Of a stretch of DNA of 64,000 nucleotides, positions 17,090 through 25,629 are shown piece after piece. The position numbers and the translations under genes were made by a program. Positions within the stretch are counted from its first letter, which is position 1. Every line of letters begins with the position of its first letter. The stretch spans positions 310,001 to 374,000 of the forward strand of contig NZ_CP118486.1 of the NCBI RefSeq assembly GCF_051124815.1. Direction: 5' to 3'. The notes under the pieces were generated by a model that was given only the letters and a program-made list of their open reading frames with translations, was not told the origin of the DNA and ran no database searches. This DNA is from Azospirillum sp051124815 (lineage in GTDB: Bacteria; Pseudomonadota; Alphaproteobacteria; Azospirillales; Azospirillaceae).

Positions 17090-18004
17090 ATGTTCGATCC
17101 CTATTATCTCCAGCAGCTCGCCATCGGCCTGTCGCTGGGCATGACCTATGCGCTGATGGCGATCGGCTTCACGCTGATCTTCGGCGTGCTGAACGTCGTC
17201 AACTTCGCCCATGGCGAGATCTACACGCTGGGCGCCTTCGCCGGCCTCGTGCTGATCTCCGCCACCGCGCCGCCCATCGTGGCGGTGATCCTGGGCGCGC
17301 TGGCGATCGGGGCGCTGGCCGGCTTCTCGCTGGAGCGGCTGGCCTTCAAGCCGTTTCGCCGCTTCACCGACGAGGCGTCGCTGAAATCGCGGGCGATGCG
17401 GGAATCGACGCTGCTCTCCTCGCTGGCGGTGTCCATCGTGGTGCGCGAGGCGCTGGAGATCGTCTTCGGATCGCAGATGCGGTCCATCCCCTTCGAGTAT
17501 CTGATCAACACGCCGGTGCGCGTCGGCCCGGTGATCCTGGTGACCGGCGACTTCATCATCTTCGGCGTCGCCGCCGCCATGCTGATCGGCCTCCAGTATC
17601 TGCTGACGCGCACCCGCGTCGGGCTGGCGATCCGCGCGGTGTCCAACAACCCGCTGGGCGCCAAATATGTGGGCATCGACACCGACCGCACCATCATCAC
17701 CACCTTCGTCGTCGGATCGATGATGGGGGCGGCGGCCGGCATCCTGATGGGGCTCTATTACGGCGCGGTCTTCCCCGCCATGGGCTTCACCCCCGGCATC
17801 AAGGCCTTCGTCGCCATGGTGATGGGCGGGCTGTCCTCCATCCCCGGCGCGGTGATCTGCGCGCTGATCCTCGGCATTTCGGAAAGCATGGCGACGACCT
17901 TCGTCTCGTCGGGCTGGTCGGACATGGTGGCCTACGGCTTCCTGATCCTGACCCTGATCTTCTTCCCCAACGGCTTGTTCGGAGCGCGCCGTGAACGCGT
18001 TTGA
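17090..18004 (+). CDS. livH: Branched-chain type ABC permease LivH
   Basis: Inner-membrane permease of the LivH family. The 304-residue product has about eight hydrophobic segments. The family signature near the N-terminus is GMTYALMAIGFTLIFGVLNV followed by NFAHGEIYTLGAF. The cytoplasmic loop is RTRVGLAIRAVSNNPLGAKY, and PGAVICALILGISES lies near the end. livM starts inside it, overlapping by 14 bases, so translation is coupled. Confidence 0.95.
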   Translation: MFDPYYLQQLAIGLSLGMTYALMAIGFTLIFGVLNVVNFAHGEIYTLGAFAGLVLISATAPPIVAVILGALAIGALAGFSLERLAFKPFRRFTDEASLKSRAMRESTLLSSLAVSIVVREALEIVFGSQMRSIPFEYLINTPVRVGPVILVTGDFIIFGVAAAMLIGLQYLLTRTRVGLAIRAVSNNPLGAKYVGIDTDRTIITTFVVGSMMGAAAGILMGLYYGAVFPAMGFTPGIKAFVAMVMGGLSSIPGAVICALILGISESMATTFVSSGWSDMVAYGFLILTLIFFPNGLFGARRERV

Positions 18005-19043
18005 GACTGTCGCGCCCGCCGGTCACGCCGGCCGCCGCCGGGGCCGGCTGGTTCCGGCGCTGATCCTGCTGCTGGTGTTCGCGGCGCTGCCGGCGCTGCT
18101 GGCCGGCTTCGACCGGGGCTATTTCTACCAGATCGCCAATCTGGCGCTGATCTTCGTCCTGCTCTCGGCCTCCATGCATCTGGTGACGGGGGTGGCGGGG
18201 CTGCTGCATCTGGGGCATGCCGCCTTCTACGGCGTCGGCGCCTACACGGCGGCGCTGCTGACCTCCAAGCTGGGGCTGGGCTTCACCGTCACGCTGCCGC
18301 TGTCCGGTCTGGTGGCGGCGCTGGTCGCCTTCCTGGTGGCGCTGCCGACCATGCGACTGGTCAGCATCTATTTCGCCGTGGCGACGCTGGCCATCGGGCA
18401 GATGCTGTATCTGGTCATGCTGAACTGGGTGGATTTCACCAAGGGTCCCAACGGCATCATCGTCACCAGAGGCTTCGAACTGTTCGGGTTCAGCCTGTCC
18501 GGTCGCATCGCCACCTACTACACCGTGGCGGCGGTGGTGACGCTGTCGGTCGTCGCGATCGGCCGGCTCAGCCACTCCTATTACGGCAACGCGCTGCGTT
18601 CGATCCGCGAGGACGACCAGTGCGCCGACGCCATGGGCGTGCGCACCGTGCGGCTTAAGATGGAGGCCTTCACCCTGTCGGCCTTCTTCGCCGGAGTGGC
18701 GGGCAGCCTGTGGGCGCACATGACCGGCTACATTTCGCCGGGCGACTTCAAATTCTCCGAATCGATCCTGATCCTGGCGATGGTGGTGGTCGGCGGCCTC
18801 GGCAGCCTGCCCGGCGCGATCATCGGCGCGCTGCTGCTGATCCTGCTGCCGGAGGGCCTGCGCGGCCTTGGCGATTTCCGCAACATCATGGTCGGGCTGG
18901 TGATGTTCCTCTCCATCCTGCTGCTGCCCAAGGGATTGCTGGGCGAGGTGTCCGCCCTGCGGCTGGTGCGCCGGCAACTGGGTGCGGCGTGGTGCAACAC
19001 CAATGACGGTGACCGGAAGGGCGAAGGGATCGGCTGGCGATGA
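17991..19043 (+). CDS. livM: Branched-chain type ABC permease LivM
   Basis: Second inner-membrane permease. The 350-residue product has about nine hydrophobic segments and LivM signatures: SASMHLVTGVAGLLHLGHAA, YYGNALRSIREDDQCADAMG and GGLGSLPGAIIGALLL. It starts at GTG 17991 inside livH. The last 25 or so residues (VRRQLGAAW onward) are polar and look like a species-specific tail. Its TGA overlaps the ATG of livG. Confidence 0.94.
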   Translation: MNAFETVAPAGHAGRRRGRLVPALILLLVFAALPALLAGFDRGYFYQIANLALIFVLLSASMHLVTGVAGLLHLGHAAFYGVGAYTAALLTSKLGLGFTVTLPLSGLVAALVAFLVALPTMRLVSIYFAVATLAIGQMLYLVMLNWVDFTKGPNGIIVTRGFELFGFSLSGRIATYYTVAAVVTLSVVAIGRLSHSYYGNALRSIREDDQCADAMGVRTVRLKMEAFTLSAFFAGVAGSLWAHMTGYISPGDFKFSESILILAMVVVGGLGSLPGAIIGALLLILLPEGLRGLGDFRNIMVGLVMFLSILLLPKGLLGEVSALRLVRRQLGAAWCNTNDGDRKGEGIGWR

Positions 19044-19810
19044 CCCATCTTCTTGAAATCCGCAATGTCAGCCGCCGGTTCGGTGGCGTGCAGGCGGTCG
19101 GCGACGTCACCGCCCATGTGGACGAGGGCGAACTGGTCGGGCTGATCGGACCGAACGGCGCCGGCAAGACCACACTGTTCAACCTGATCTCCGGCTTCAC
19201 CCCGCTGTCCGGCGGGACCGTCGCCTTCGCCGGCAGGACCATCAGCGGCCTGAAGCCCAATCAGGTGGCGCGGCTGGGCATCAGCCGCACCTTCCAGAAC
19301 CTGCGCGTCTTCCCCAACATGTCGGTCTTCGACAACGTGTCGGTCGGCGCGGTCGGCACGCTGCCGCAAGGCGCGTTCGGCGCCCTGTTCGGCCCCTTGT
19401 CCAAGGGCGGCAGAGCCCACTCCGACGAGATCAGCCGCCGCACCTGGGAGGCGCTGGAGGCGGTCGGCCTGACCCATGTCGCGGCGGAGCTGGCGGCCAA
19501 CCTGCCCTACGGCCAGCGCAAATATCTGGAGATCGCCCGCGCGCTCGCCATGCGGCCGCGCTTCCTGATCCTGGACGAGCCGGCCGCCGGGCTGAACGAC
19601 ACCGAGACGCGCGACCTGGCCGCCTTCATCAAGCGGCTGCACGGACAGGGCCTGACAGTCATGCTGGTCGAACACGACATGGCGCTGGTGATGGGCATCT
19701 GCCAGCGCATCCTGGTGCTGGCCTCCGGCCGCAAGATCGCCGACGGCACCCCCGACGCGATCCGCAACGATGCGGCCGTCCTCGAAGCCTATCTTGGGGT
19801 GGATGAATGA
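19040..19810 (+). CDS. livG: Branched-chain type ABC ATPase LivG
   Basis: Cytoplasmic ATPase that energises the transporter with LivF. The 256-residue product has Walker A GPNGAGKTT at 37-45, a LivG-type Q-loop region (ISRTFQNLRVFPNMSVFDNV), the diverged signature LPYGQRKYLEIARAL and Walker B RFLILDEPAAGLN. The H-loop is MLVEHDMALVM. ATG 19040 overlaps the livM stop in an ATGA arrangement, and its own stop overlaps livF the same way. Confidence 0.95.
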   Translation: MTHLLEIRNVSRRFGGVQAVGDVTAHVDEGELVGLIGPNGAGKTTLFNLISGFTPLSGGTVAFAGRTISGLKPNQVARLGISRTFQNLRVFPNMSVFDNVSVGAVGTLPQGAFGALFGPLSKGGRAHSDEISRRTWEALEAVGLTHVAAELAANLPYGQRKYLEIARALAMRPRFLILDEPAAGLNDTETRDLAAFIKRLHGQGLTVMLVEHDMALVMGICQRILVLASGRKIADGTPDAIRNDAAVLEAYLGVDE

Positions 19811-20517
19811 CCGCGCCGCTGCTTTCCATCACGGACCTGCATGTCGCCATGGGGCCGCAGGAGATCCTGCACGGCGTCAGGCTGGACGTGGCCCAGGGCG
19901 CCATCGTCGCCGTGCTCGGCTCCAACGGCGTCGGCAAGACCACGCTGATGCGCACCGTCTCCGGCATCTACCGCGCGAAGCAGGGGACCATCACCTTTCG
20001 CGGCCAGCCGATCGCCAACATGCCGGCCCACCACATCGTCCGGCTCGGCCTGTCGCAGGCGCCGGAAGGGCGGCAGATCTTCTCCAACATGAATGTCCGC
20101 GAGAATCTGGTGCTCGGCGGCGGCGAGGTCGGGCTGGGCGAACTGGACCGCGTGCTGGCGATGTTCCCGATCCTGAGCGAGCGGCTGCGCCAGAATGCCG
20201 GTTCGCTTTCCGGCGGCGAACAGCAGATGCTGTGCATCGCCCGCGCCCTGATGCGCAAGCCGACGCTGCTGCTTCTCGACGAGCCGTCGCTGGGGCTGGC
20301 CCCGAAGATCGTCGCGCAGATCTTCGATCTGATCGGACGCATCCGGGCGGAAGGGGTGTCGATCCTGCTGGTCGAACAGAACGCCCGCGCCGCCCTGCGC
20401 ATCGCCGACCACGCCGCGGTGCTGGAGGATGGCCGCATCGTGCTGGCCGGCCCGGCCGCCCAACTGCGCGACGACCCGCGCATCGCCGAGGCCTATCTCG
20501 GCGGCCACACCCATTGA
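19807..20517 (+). CDS. livF: Branched-chain type ABC ATPase LivF
   Basis: Second ATPase of the transporter. The 236-residue product has Walker A GSNGVGKTT at 38-46, the LivF-type APEGRQIFSNMNVRENLVLG, the signature LSGGEQQMLCIARALM, Walker B LLLLDEPSLGLAP and H-loop ILLVEQNARAAL. It completes a five-part transporter (receptor, two permeases, two ATPases). The second ATC-hydrolase-like gene follows 26 bases later. Confidence 0.95.
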   Translation: MTAPLLSITDLHVAMGPQEILHGVRLDVAQGAIVAVLGSNGVGKTTLMRTVSGIYRAKQGTITFRGQPIANMPAHHIVRLGLSQAPEGRQIFSNMNVRENLVLGGGEVGLGELDRVLAMFPILSERLRQNAGSLSGGEQQMLCIARALMRKPTLLLLDEPSLGLAPKIVAQIFDLIGRIRAEGVSILLVEQNARAALRIADHAAVLEDGRIVLAGPAAQLRDDPRIAEAYLGGHTH

Positions 20518-20543
20518 CGCCACCTGACGGAAGGAAGCCTGTC

Positions 20544-21035
20544 ATGACCGAAACCAAGGGGACCCAAACCCTGGGCATTCTGGAGCGCCGCCGCATCGAG
20601 GCGGAAATCCTGAAGCCGGTCTATGAGGAGATGGTCGCCCGGCTGGGCGAGGCCACGGCGCAGGAAATCCTGGGCGCCGCGATCACCAAGGCTGCCCTGG
20701 CCGCCGCCCAATCCTTCGCCGCGACCGAGGAGGGAGGCACCAGCCTGAAGAGCTTCGCCGATCTTCAGCCGCTATGGACCAAGGACGACGCCCTGCGGCT
20801 GGATGTGAAGCGGCAGGACGACACCCATTTCGATTACAACGTCACCCGCTGCCGTTACGCCGAAATGTACCGGGAGATGGGGCTGGGGTCGATCGGGCAC
20901 CTGCTGTCCTGCAACCGGGACGCCGCCTTCTGCACCGGCTACGACCCGCGCATCACAATGGAGCGCACGCAGACCATCATGCAGGGCGCCGACCACTGCG
21001 ACTTCCGCTATCGCTTCGAACCGAAGGGCGAATAG
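20544..21035 (+). CDS. ATC hydrolase family protein, copy 2
   Basis: A second member of the ATC hydrolase (PF14196-like) family. The 163-residue product has an N-terminal helical region (RRIEAEILKPVYEEMVARLG) and a C-terminal half with the pattern VTRCRYAEMYREMGLGSIGH, LLSCNRDAAFCTGYDPRI and ADHCDFRYRF. The three Cys-containing blocks are the best support. Overall similarity to copy 1 is low, so the pair is not a recent duplication. AAGGAAG precedes the ATG. It is the last gene of the liv-type operon and converges with the IclR gene 19 bases on. Confidence 0.68.
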   Translation: MTETKGTQTLGILERRRIEAEILKPVYEEMVARLGEATAQEILGAAITKAALAAAQSFAATEEGGTSLKSFADLQPLWTKDDALRLDVKRQDDTHFDYNVTRCRYAEMYREMGLGSIGHLLSCNRDAAFCTGYDPRITMERTQTIMQGADHCDFRYRFEPKGE

Positions 21036-21054
21036 GCGCGACCTCGGCAACGCG

Positions 21055-21858
21055 TCAGGGCCGCCCCGGCGACAGCCGCTCCGCGCTGGCCTTCAGCGTG
21101 TCGATCATCCCCTGCTGCGCCTCTTCCGTCGTGTCGGCCGGGACGACGAAGCAGATGGTGGCGATGCAGCGGCCGGCCGCATCGCGGACCGGCGCGGCGA
21201 GGCAGGTGGTGAAGCGGTCGACCAGCGCCGTGGTGCGGACATAGCCCTGGGTCCGGGCGCGGCCGATGTCTTGCAGAAACTCATCCTCGGCGATGCGGCG
21301 GCCGTCGGGCAGGACGAAATCCTCGGGCGGGATGAAGCGCCGGATCTCGTCGGCGGCCATGTGATCGACCAGCAGCCGGCCGGACGCCGTCCAGGGGATC
21401 GGCACCTTGATGCCGATCTCGGAGCTGATGCGGAACATGCGCCGCCCCGGCTCATTCAGCACGACCAGATATTTGTCGCCATCCAGCGTACAGAACTGCG
21501 CCGTCTCCCCCACCGTCTCGGCGATGTGGGCGACCTCCACCCGCGCCTTGCGGATCAGGTCGACGCTGTCGAGGTAATCGCTGCCGTAATAATGCATCGC
21601 CGGCCCGAAATAGACCGTGCCATCGCCGTCGCGCAGTTCCAGCCAGCGCGCCTCCACCAGCGTGTTGACCAGTTCGTACATGGTGGAGCGCGGCGTACCG
21701 GTGTCGCGCGCGATGTCGGCGATGCGTGTCGGCGCACGCCGGCTGTGCAGATGCTCCATCAGCGCAATGACGCGGTCGATGCCGCGGGCGCGGCCCGTCG
21801 ACTTCTCTTCCGCCTGCTTTTCCGCTCTCTGCTTTTCCGCCACGCCGCTGCTCTTCAT
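21055..21858 (-). CDS. IclR-family transcriptional regulator
   Basis: Regulator with an N-terminal winged helix-turn-helix (about residues 20-85: GIDRVIALMEHLHSRRAPTR, DIARDTGTPRSTMYELVNTL) and a C-terminal IclR effector domain (VPIPWTASGRLLVDHM, then GRCIATICFVVPADTTEEA). ATG 21858 gives 267 residues and follows AGGGAG; an upstream in-frame ATG at 21924 would extend it by 22 residues but lacks a ribosome site and reaches the operator. It is divergent from the dipeptide-type ABC operon and convergent with the liv-type operon. The palindrome in the divergent gap makes it the likely regulator of the former. Confidence 0.9.
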   Translation of the reverse strand: MKSSGVAEKQRAEKQAEEKSTGRARGIDRVIALMEHLHSRRAPTRIADIARDTGTPRSTMYELVNTLVEARWLELRDGDGTVYFGPAMHYYGSDYLDSVDLIRKARVEVAHIAETVGETAQFCTLDGDKYLVVLNEPGRRMFRISSEIGIKVPIPWTASGRLLVDHMAADEIRRFIPPEDFVLPDGRRIAEDEFLQDIGRARTQGYVRTTALVDRFTTCLAAPVRDAAGRCIATICFVVPADTTEEAQQGMIDTLKASAERLSPGRP

Positions 21859-21924
21859 CCGATCCGCGCTCCCTGCCGTCCCGCAACCGATTAGCACGCG
21901 GATTTTCGGCTTGCCAGTGGTCAT

Positions 21925-21982
21925 TGTCCGATATACCGTTTCCTTGTCTGGAATACAAGACCGATGTCCGATATTTCGGACA
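21925..21982. promoter_or_regulatory. Operator region between iclR gene and peptide ABC operon
   Basis: A perfect palindrome TGTCCGATATTTCGGACA (7-base arms, 4-base centre) lies at 21965-21982. The ten-base half TGTCCGATAT is repeated exactly at 21925-21934, 40 bases upstream, close to four DNA turns. Both are in the gap between divergent genes, about 20-70 bases before the receptor gene start at 22002. This fits two binding sites for the adjacent IclR-family protein; the assignment is inference. Confidence 0.65.
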
Positions 21983-22001
21983 AACGGTCGGGGAGGCAGA
22001 A

Positions 22002-23576
22002 ATGACAGGGATCACGCGACGTCTGTTCAACACCGCCCTCGGCACGACACTGGCCGCCGGCGGGCTTTCCTCTGGAATCCTCGGAACCTGGACCACGCCG
22101 GCGCTGGCCCAGCAGGGCGGTGCCTCGGTCGTCACGGTCGCCACCATCGGTGAACCGCCGACGCTGGACCCGGTCGGCACCACCTCCGACCTCGTCAGCA
22201 TCATCACCCAGCATATGTTCGAGACGCTGTTCACCTTCGACGGCGAGTGGAAGCTGGCCCCGCTGGTGGCGTCGGCTCTGCCGCAGGTGTCGGCGGACGG
22301 CAAGACCTACACGATCCCGCTGCGCAGCGGCGTCACCTTCCATGACGGCAGCACCGTCACAGCCGACGACGTGGTCGCCTCGCTGGACCACTGGACCAAG
22401 GCCTCCCCACGCGGCAAGACCGTCGCCCCGCTGGTCGAGAGCATCGCCGCCAAGGGCGCGGACGCCGTCATCATCGCGCTGAAGGAGCCGTTCGCGCCGC
22501 TGACCGCGCTGCTGGCCATGAACAACGGCGCCGCCGCCATCGTGCCGAAATCGGTGATCGACGGGCCGGGCGCGCTGAAGTCGCTGATCGGCACCGGCCC
22601 CTACAAGCTGCTGGAGCACAAGCCCGACCAGTATATCCGGCTGGTCCGCCACGACGGCTACGCCTCTCCCGCCGGCACGCCCAGCGGCTATGCCGGCAGC
22701 CGCAAGGCCGTCATCGGCGAGGTGCGCTTCGTCCCCGTGCCGAACGCCGCCACCCGCGTGTCGGGCGTGCTGGCCGGCCAATACCAGTTCGCCGACAGCC
22801 TGCCGGCGGAAACCCTGCCGCGCATCAAGGACGCCGCCGGTGTCAAGCCGGTGATCGTCAAGCCCTTCGGCTTCCCGCTGATGATCATGAACACCCGGAC
22901 CGGTGTCATGGCGAACCAGAAGCTCCGCCAGGCGGTGCTGGCGGCGCTGGAGCCCAACGACATGCTGCTGGCCGGCTTCGGCGATCCCGCCTTCGTCCAG
23001 GCGGAGGGATCGATCTACGCCCAGGGCACGCCTTATTACGACGCGGCCAGCGCCAAGCCCTACAGCGACCATGCCGCCGGCAAGGCGGCGGACCTGCTGA
23101 AGGCCGCCGGCTACAAGGGCGAGCCGATCCGCATCATGACCTCGGTGCAGTACGAGTTCCTGTACAAGATGAGCATGGTAGCGCAGGCCCAGCTCGAAAT
23201 GGCCGGCTTCAAGGTCGATCTGCAGGTGCTGGACTGGGCGACGCTGCTGCAGCGGCGCGGCGACGAAAAGGCGTGGGATGCCTTCTTCACCTACCACACC
23301 TTCGTGCCGGAACCGTCGCTGATCACCGTGCTGAACCCCAGCTATCCCGGCTGGTGGGACAGCCCGGCCAAGCATGAGGCGCTCGCCGCCTTCAACCGTG
23401 AGATGGACCCGGCCGCCCGCAAGGCGAAGTGGGTGACGCTGCAGACGCTGTTCTACAGCGAGGTGCCGAGCATCAAGGTCGGCGATTTCTACAACCTCGC
23501 CGCCAGCAGCGACAAGCTGACCGGCTACACCCCGACGCCCTGGCCCTTCTTCTGGAACACCGACCTGAAGGGCTGA
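22002..23576 (+). CDS. Dipeptide/oligopeptide ABC substrate-binding protein (SBP_bac_5)
   Basis: Periplasmic receptor of family 5. The 524-residue precursor starts with a Tat-like signal (TRRLFNTALG, hydrophobic stretch, then TPALAQ near residue 36), so it may be exported folded. Family blocks include VATIGEPPTLDPVGTTSDLV, the repeat-domain motif VTFHDGSTVTADDVVASLDH and TGPYKLLEHKPDQYI. GGGAGGCAG precedes ATG 22002, which excludes an earlier in-frame ATG at 21924. It is the first gene of the operon with two permeases, two ATPases and three D-amino-acid-related enzymes. The ligand is probably an N-acyl amino acid or short peptide (inference). Confidence 0.9.
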   Translation: MTGITRRLFNTALGTTLAAGGLSSGILGTWTTPALAQQGGASVVTVATIGEPPTLDPVGTTSDLVSIITQHMFETLFTFDGEWKLAPLVASALPQVSADGKTYTIPLRSGVTFHDGSTVTADDVVASLDHWTKASPRGKTVAPLVESIAAKGADAVIIALKEPFAPLTALLAMNNGAAAIVPKSVIDGPGALKSLIGTGPYKLLEHKPDQYIRLVRHDGYASPAGTPSGYAGSRKAVIGEVRFVPVPNAATRVSGVLAGQYQFADSLPAETLPRIKDAAGVKPVIVKPFGFPLMIMNTRTGVMANQKLRQAVLAALEPNDMLLAGFGDPAFVQAEGSIYAQGTPYYDAASAKPYSDHAAGKAADLLKAAGYKGEPIRIMTSVQYEFLYKMSMVAQAQLEMAGFKVDLQVLDWATLLQRRGDEKAWDAFFTYHTFVPEPSLITVLNPSYPGWWDSPAKHEALAAFNREMDPAARKAKWVTLQTLFYSEVPSIKVGDFYNLAASSDKLTGYTPTPWPFFWNTDLKG

Positions 23577-23604
23577 AGTCGGAATTACGACATCTCCCCG
23601 GAAA

Positions 23605-23748
23605 TCCCCCTCTCCCCCCTGGGGAGAGGGTCGGGGTGAGGGGGATGCATAGGGTGGATCGGGGGATGATCGCAGCGTCACAATTCTTGTGAATCCTCGC
23701 CGCGCGTCCCCCTCACCCTAACCCTCTCCCCGGGGGGGAGAGGGGATT
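23605..23748. repeat. Palindromic intergenic repeat (REP/BIME-like), copy 1
   Basis: Two inverted units, each a hairpin built on CCTCTCCCC/GGGGAGAGG next to GGGTGAGGGG, lie at about 23605-23648 and 23708-23748. A spacer of about 60 bases between them contains a small palindrome, CACAATTCTTGTG. The same two-unit design occurs at 62612-62729. It separates the receptor gene from the permease genes, so it may stabilise the receptor mRNA or partly stop transcription. Confidence 0.75.
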
Positions 23749-23766
23749 CCTTACGGGACCGCAACC

Positions 23767-24708
23767 ATGCTCGTTTACATCGTCCGCCGGTTCGCCGGCA
23801 TGATGGTCGTCATGCTGCTCGTCGCCATGGTGGTCTTCGTGATCGCCCGTGTGGTGCCGGGCGATCCCGCCGCCGTCATGCTGGGCTCCGCCGCCACGCC
23901 GGAAGACATCGCGGCGCTGCGCGGCCGGTTGGGGCTCGACGAACCGCTGCTGACGCAGTTCCTGCTCTATCTCGGGCAGATCGTCCGCTTCGACCTCGGC
24001 GAATCCATCTTCCTCAACCGTCCGGTGGCGCAGGCGCTGGCCGAACGGTCGGAGCTGACCGGGCTACTGACGATGATGTCGGTGGGGATCGCCATGCTGA
24101 TCGGCGTGCCGATCGGCATCCTGTCGGCGGCCAAGCGCGGCGGGCTGATCGACCAGACCGCCGTCGGCCTCGCCATGCTGGCGGCCAGCGTGCCCAGCTT
24201 CTGGATCGGACTGACCCTCATCAAGTATCTGGCGGTCGACCATGCCTGGTTCCCGGTCGCCGGCTATGGCCCGCCCGAGGCCGACCTGCTGGAGCGCATG
24301 CGCCATCTGGTTCTGCCCGCCATCGCGCTCGGCATCCCCAACTCGGCGCTGATCCTGCGCTTCACCCGCACCAGCATGCTGGACGTGATGAGTCACGATT
24401 ATGTCCGCACCGCGCGGGCCAAGGGGCTGCCGCCGCTGGTCGTCGTGCTGAAGCACGCGCTGCGCAACGCGATGATCCCGATCCTGACGGTGATCGGCCT
24501 GACCACCGCGGTGATGATCGCCGGCGCCATCGTGACGGAAACCGTGTTCGGCCTGCCCGGCGTCGGCAACCTGATCGTCTCCGCCGTGCTGCGTCGCGAC
24601 TATCCGGTGATCCAGGGCGCCCTGCTGGTGGTGTCCGCCATCTATGTGCTGATCAACCTGACGGTCGACCTGCTCTATGCCGTGGTCGATCCGCGGGTCC
24701 GCTATTGA
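23767..24708 (+). CDS. dppB: Dipeptide-type ABC permease, DppB family
   Basis: Inner-membrane permease. The 313-residue product starts with the DppB-type N-terminus (YIVRRFAGMMVVMLLVAMVV) and the GDPAAVMLGSAATPEDI loop. It has about six membrane segments and the EAA-like coupling loop HDYVRTARAKGLPPLVV. The C-terminus TVDLLYAVVDPRVRY is typical. The palindromic repeat separates it from the receptor gene. dppC begins 14 bases after its stop. Confidence 0.94.
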   Translation: MLVYIVRRFAGMMVVMLLVAMVVFVIARVVPGDPAAVMLGSAATPEDIAALRGRLGLDEPLLTQFLLYLGQIVRFDLGESIFLNRPVAQALAERSELTGLLTMMSVGIAMLIGVPIGILSAAKRGGLIDQTAVGLAMLAASVPSFWIGLTLIKYLAVDHAWFPVAGYGPPEADLLERMRHLVLPAIALGIPNSALILRFTRTSMLDVMSHDYVRTARAKGLPPLVVVLKHALRNAMIPILTVIGLTTAVMIAGAIVTETVFGLPGVGNLIVSAVLRRDYPVIQGALLVVSAIYVLINLTVDLLYAVVDPRVRY

Positions 24709-24722
24709 GAGGGAGGGTTCCC

Positions 24723-25628
24723 ATGGCAAGCGTCCCCGCCGGTCACGGCAGCGTCCCCCTTCCCTCCGCCAAACCTCGGCAAAGCCGCTCGCCGGCCGCC
24801 CTGCTGATGCGCCAGCTTTTCCGCCGCCGGCTGGTGGTGCTGTCCTTCCTGATCATGGCAGCGATCCTGGCGGTGGCGCTGCTGGCGCCGTGTATCACGC
24901 CCTTCAACCCGATGAAGATGGACATCCTTGGCCGGCTGAAACCGCCGTCCGCCGCCCACTGGTTCGGCACCGACGAGTATGGCCGCGACGTGCTGTCCCG
25001 CGTGATGCTGGGCGCCCGGCTGTCGCTGCTGGTCGGCCTGCTGGTGGTGGTGGTGGCGACGCTGCTCGGCACGCTGCTGGGTCTGGCGGCCGGCTATATC
25101 CGGCCGCTCGACGGTCTGCTGATGCGGCTGACCGACGCGCTGATGGCCTTCCCGGACATCCTGCTCGCCATCGCCTTCATGGCGGCGCTGGGGCCGTCGC
25201 TCTACAACGTCGTGCTGGCGCTCGGCATCGTCTACACCCCGCGCGTGGCCCGCGTGGTGCGCGCCGCCTGCCTCGTGGTGCGCGAGATGCCCTTCATCGA
25301 GGCGGCCACCGCGCTCGGCGCCTCCACCCCGCGCATCGTCTTCCTGCACATCCTGCCCAACCTGATGTCGCCGATCCTGGTGCAGGCCACCTTCATCTTC
25401 GCCTACGCCATCCTGACGGAGGCGGCGCTGTCCTTCCTCGGCGTCGGCGTGCCGCCGACCACTCCGACCTGGGGCAACATGATCGCCGGTGCCCAGCAGT
25501 ATTTCCAGCAGGCCGACTGGCTGATCCTGTTCCCCGGCTGCGCCATCGTCCTGACCGTGCTGTCGCTGCAGATCGTCGGCGACGGGCTGCGCGACGCGCT
25601 CGACCCCCGGCTCCAGAAGGCGAAGTGA
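24723..25628 (+). CDS. dppC: Dipeptide-type ABC permease, DppC family
   Basis: Second permease, 301 residues, about six membrane segments. The DppC signatures are APCITPFNPMKMDILGRLKP and HWFGTDEYGRDVLSRVMLGA, with the coupling loop EMPFIEAATALGASTPRIVF. The end has GDGLRDALDPRLQ. ATG 24723 is chosen because GAGGGAGGG lies just before it. The next gene starts one base after its stop. Confidence 0.94.
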   Translation: MASVPAGHGSVPLPSAKPRQSRSPAALLMRQLFRRRLVVLSFLIMAAILAVALLAPCITPFNPMKMDILGRLKPPSAAHWFGTDEYGRDVLSRVMLGARLSLLVGLLVVVVATLLGTLLGLAAGYIRPLDGLLMRLTDALMAFPDILLAIAFMAALGPSLYNVVLALGIVYTPRVARVVRAACLVVREMPFIEAATALGASTPRIVFLHILPNLMSPILVQATFIFAYAILTEAALSFLGVGVPPTTPTWGNMIAGAQQYFQQADWLILFPGCAIVLTVLSLQIVGDGLRDALDPRLQKAK

Positions 25629-25629
25629 G

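Noticed and set aside
24810..24835. GCCAGCTTTT followed after ten bases by CTGGTGG, resembling the flagellar motif
   Set aside because: It lies inside the dppC coding region, lacks the A-rich lead and the CCGTG block, and is explained by the encoded residues.
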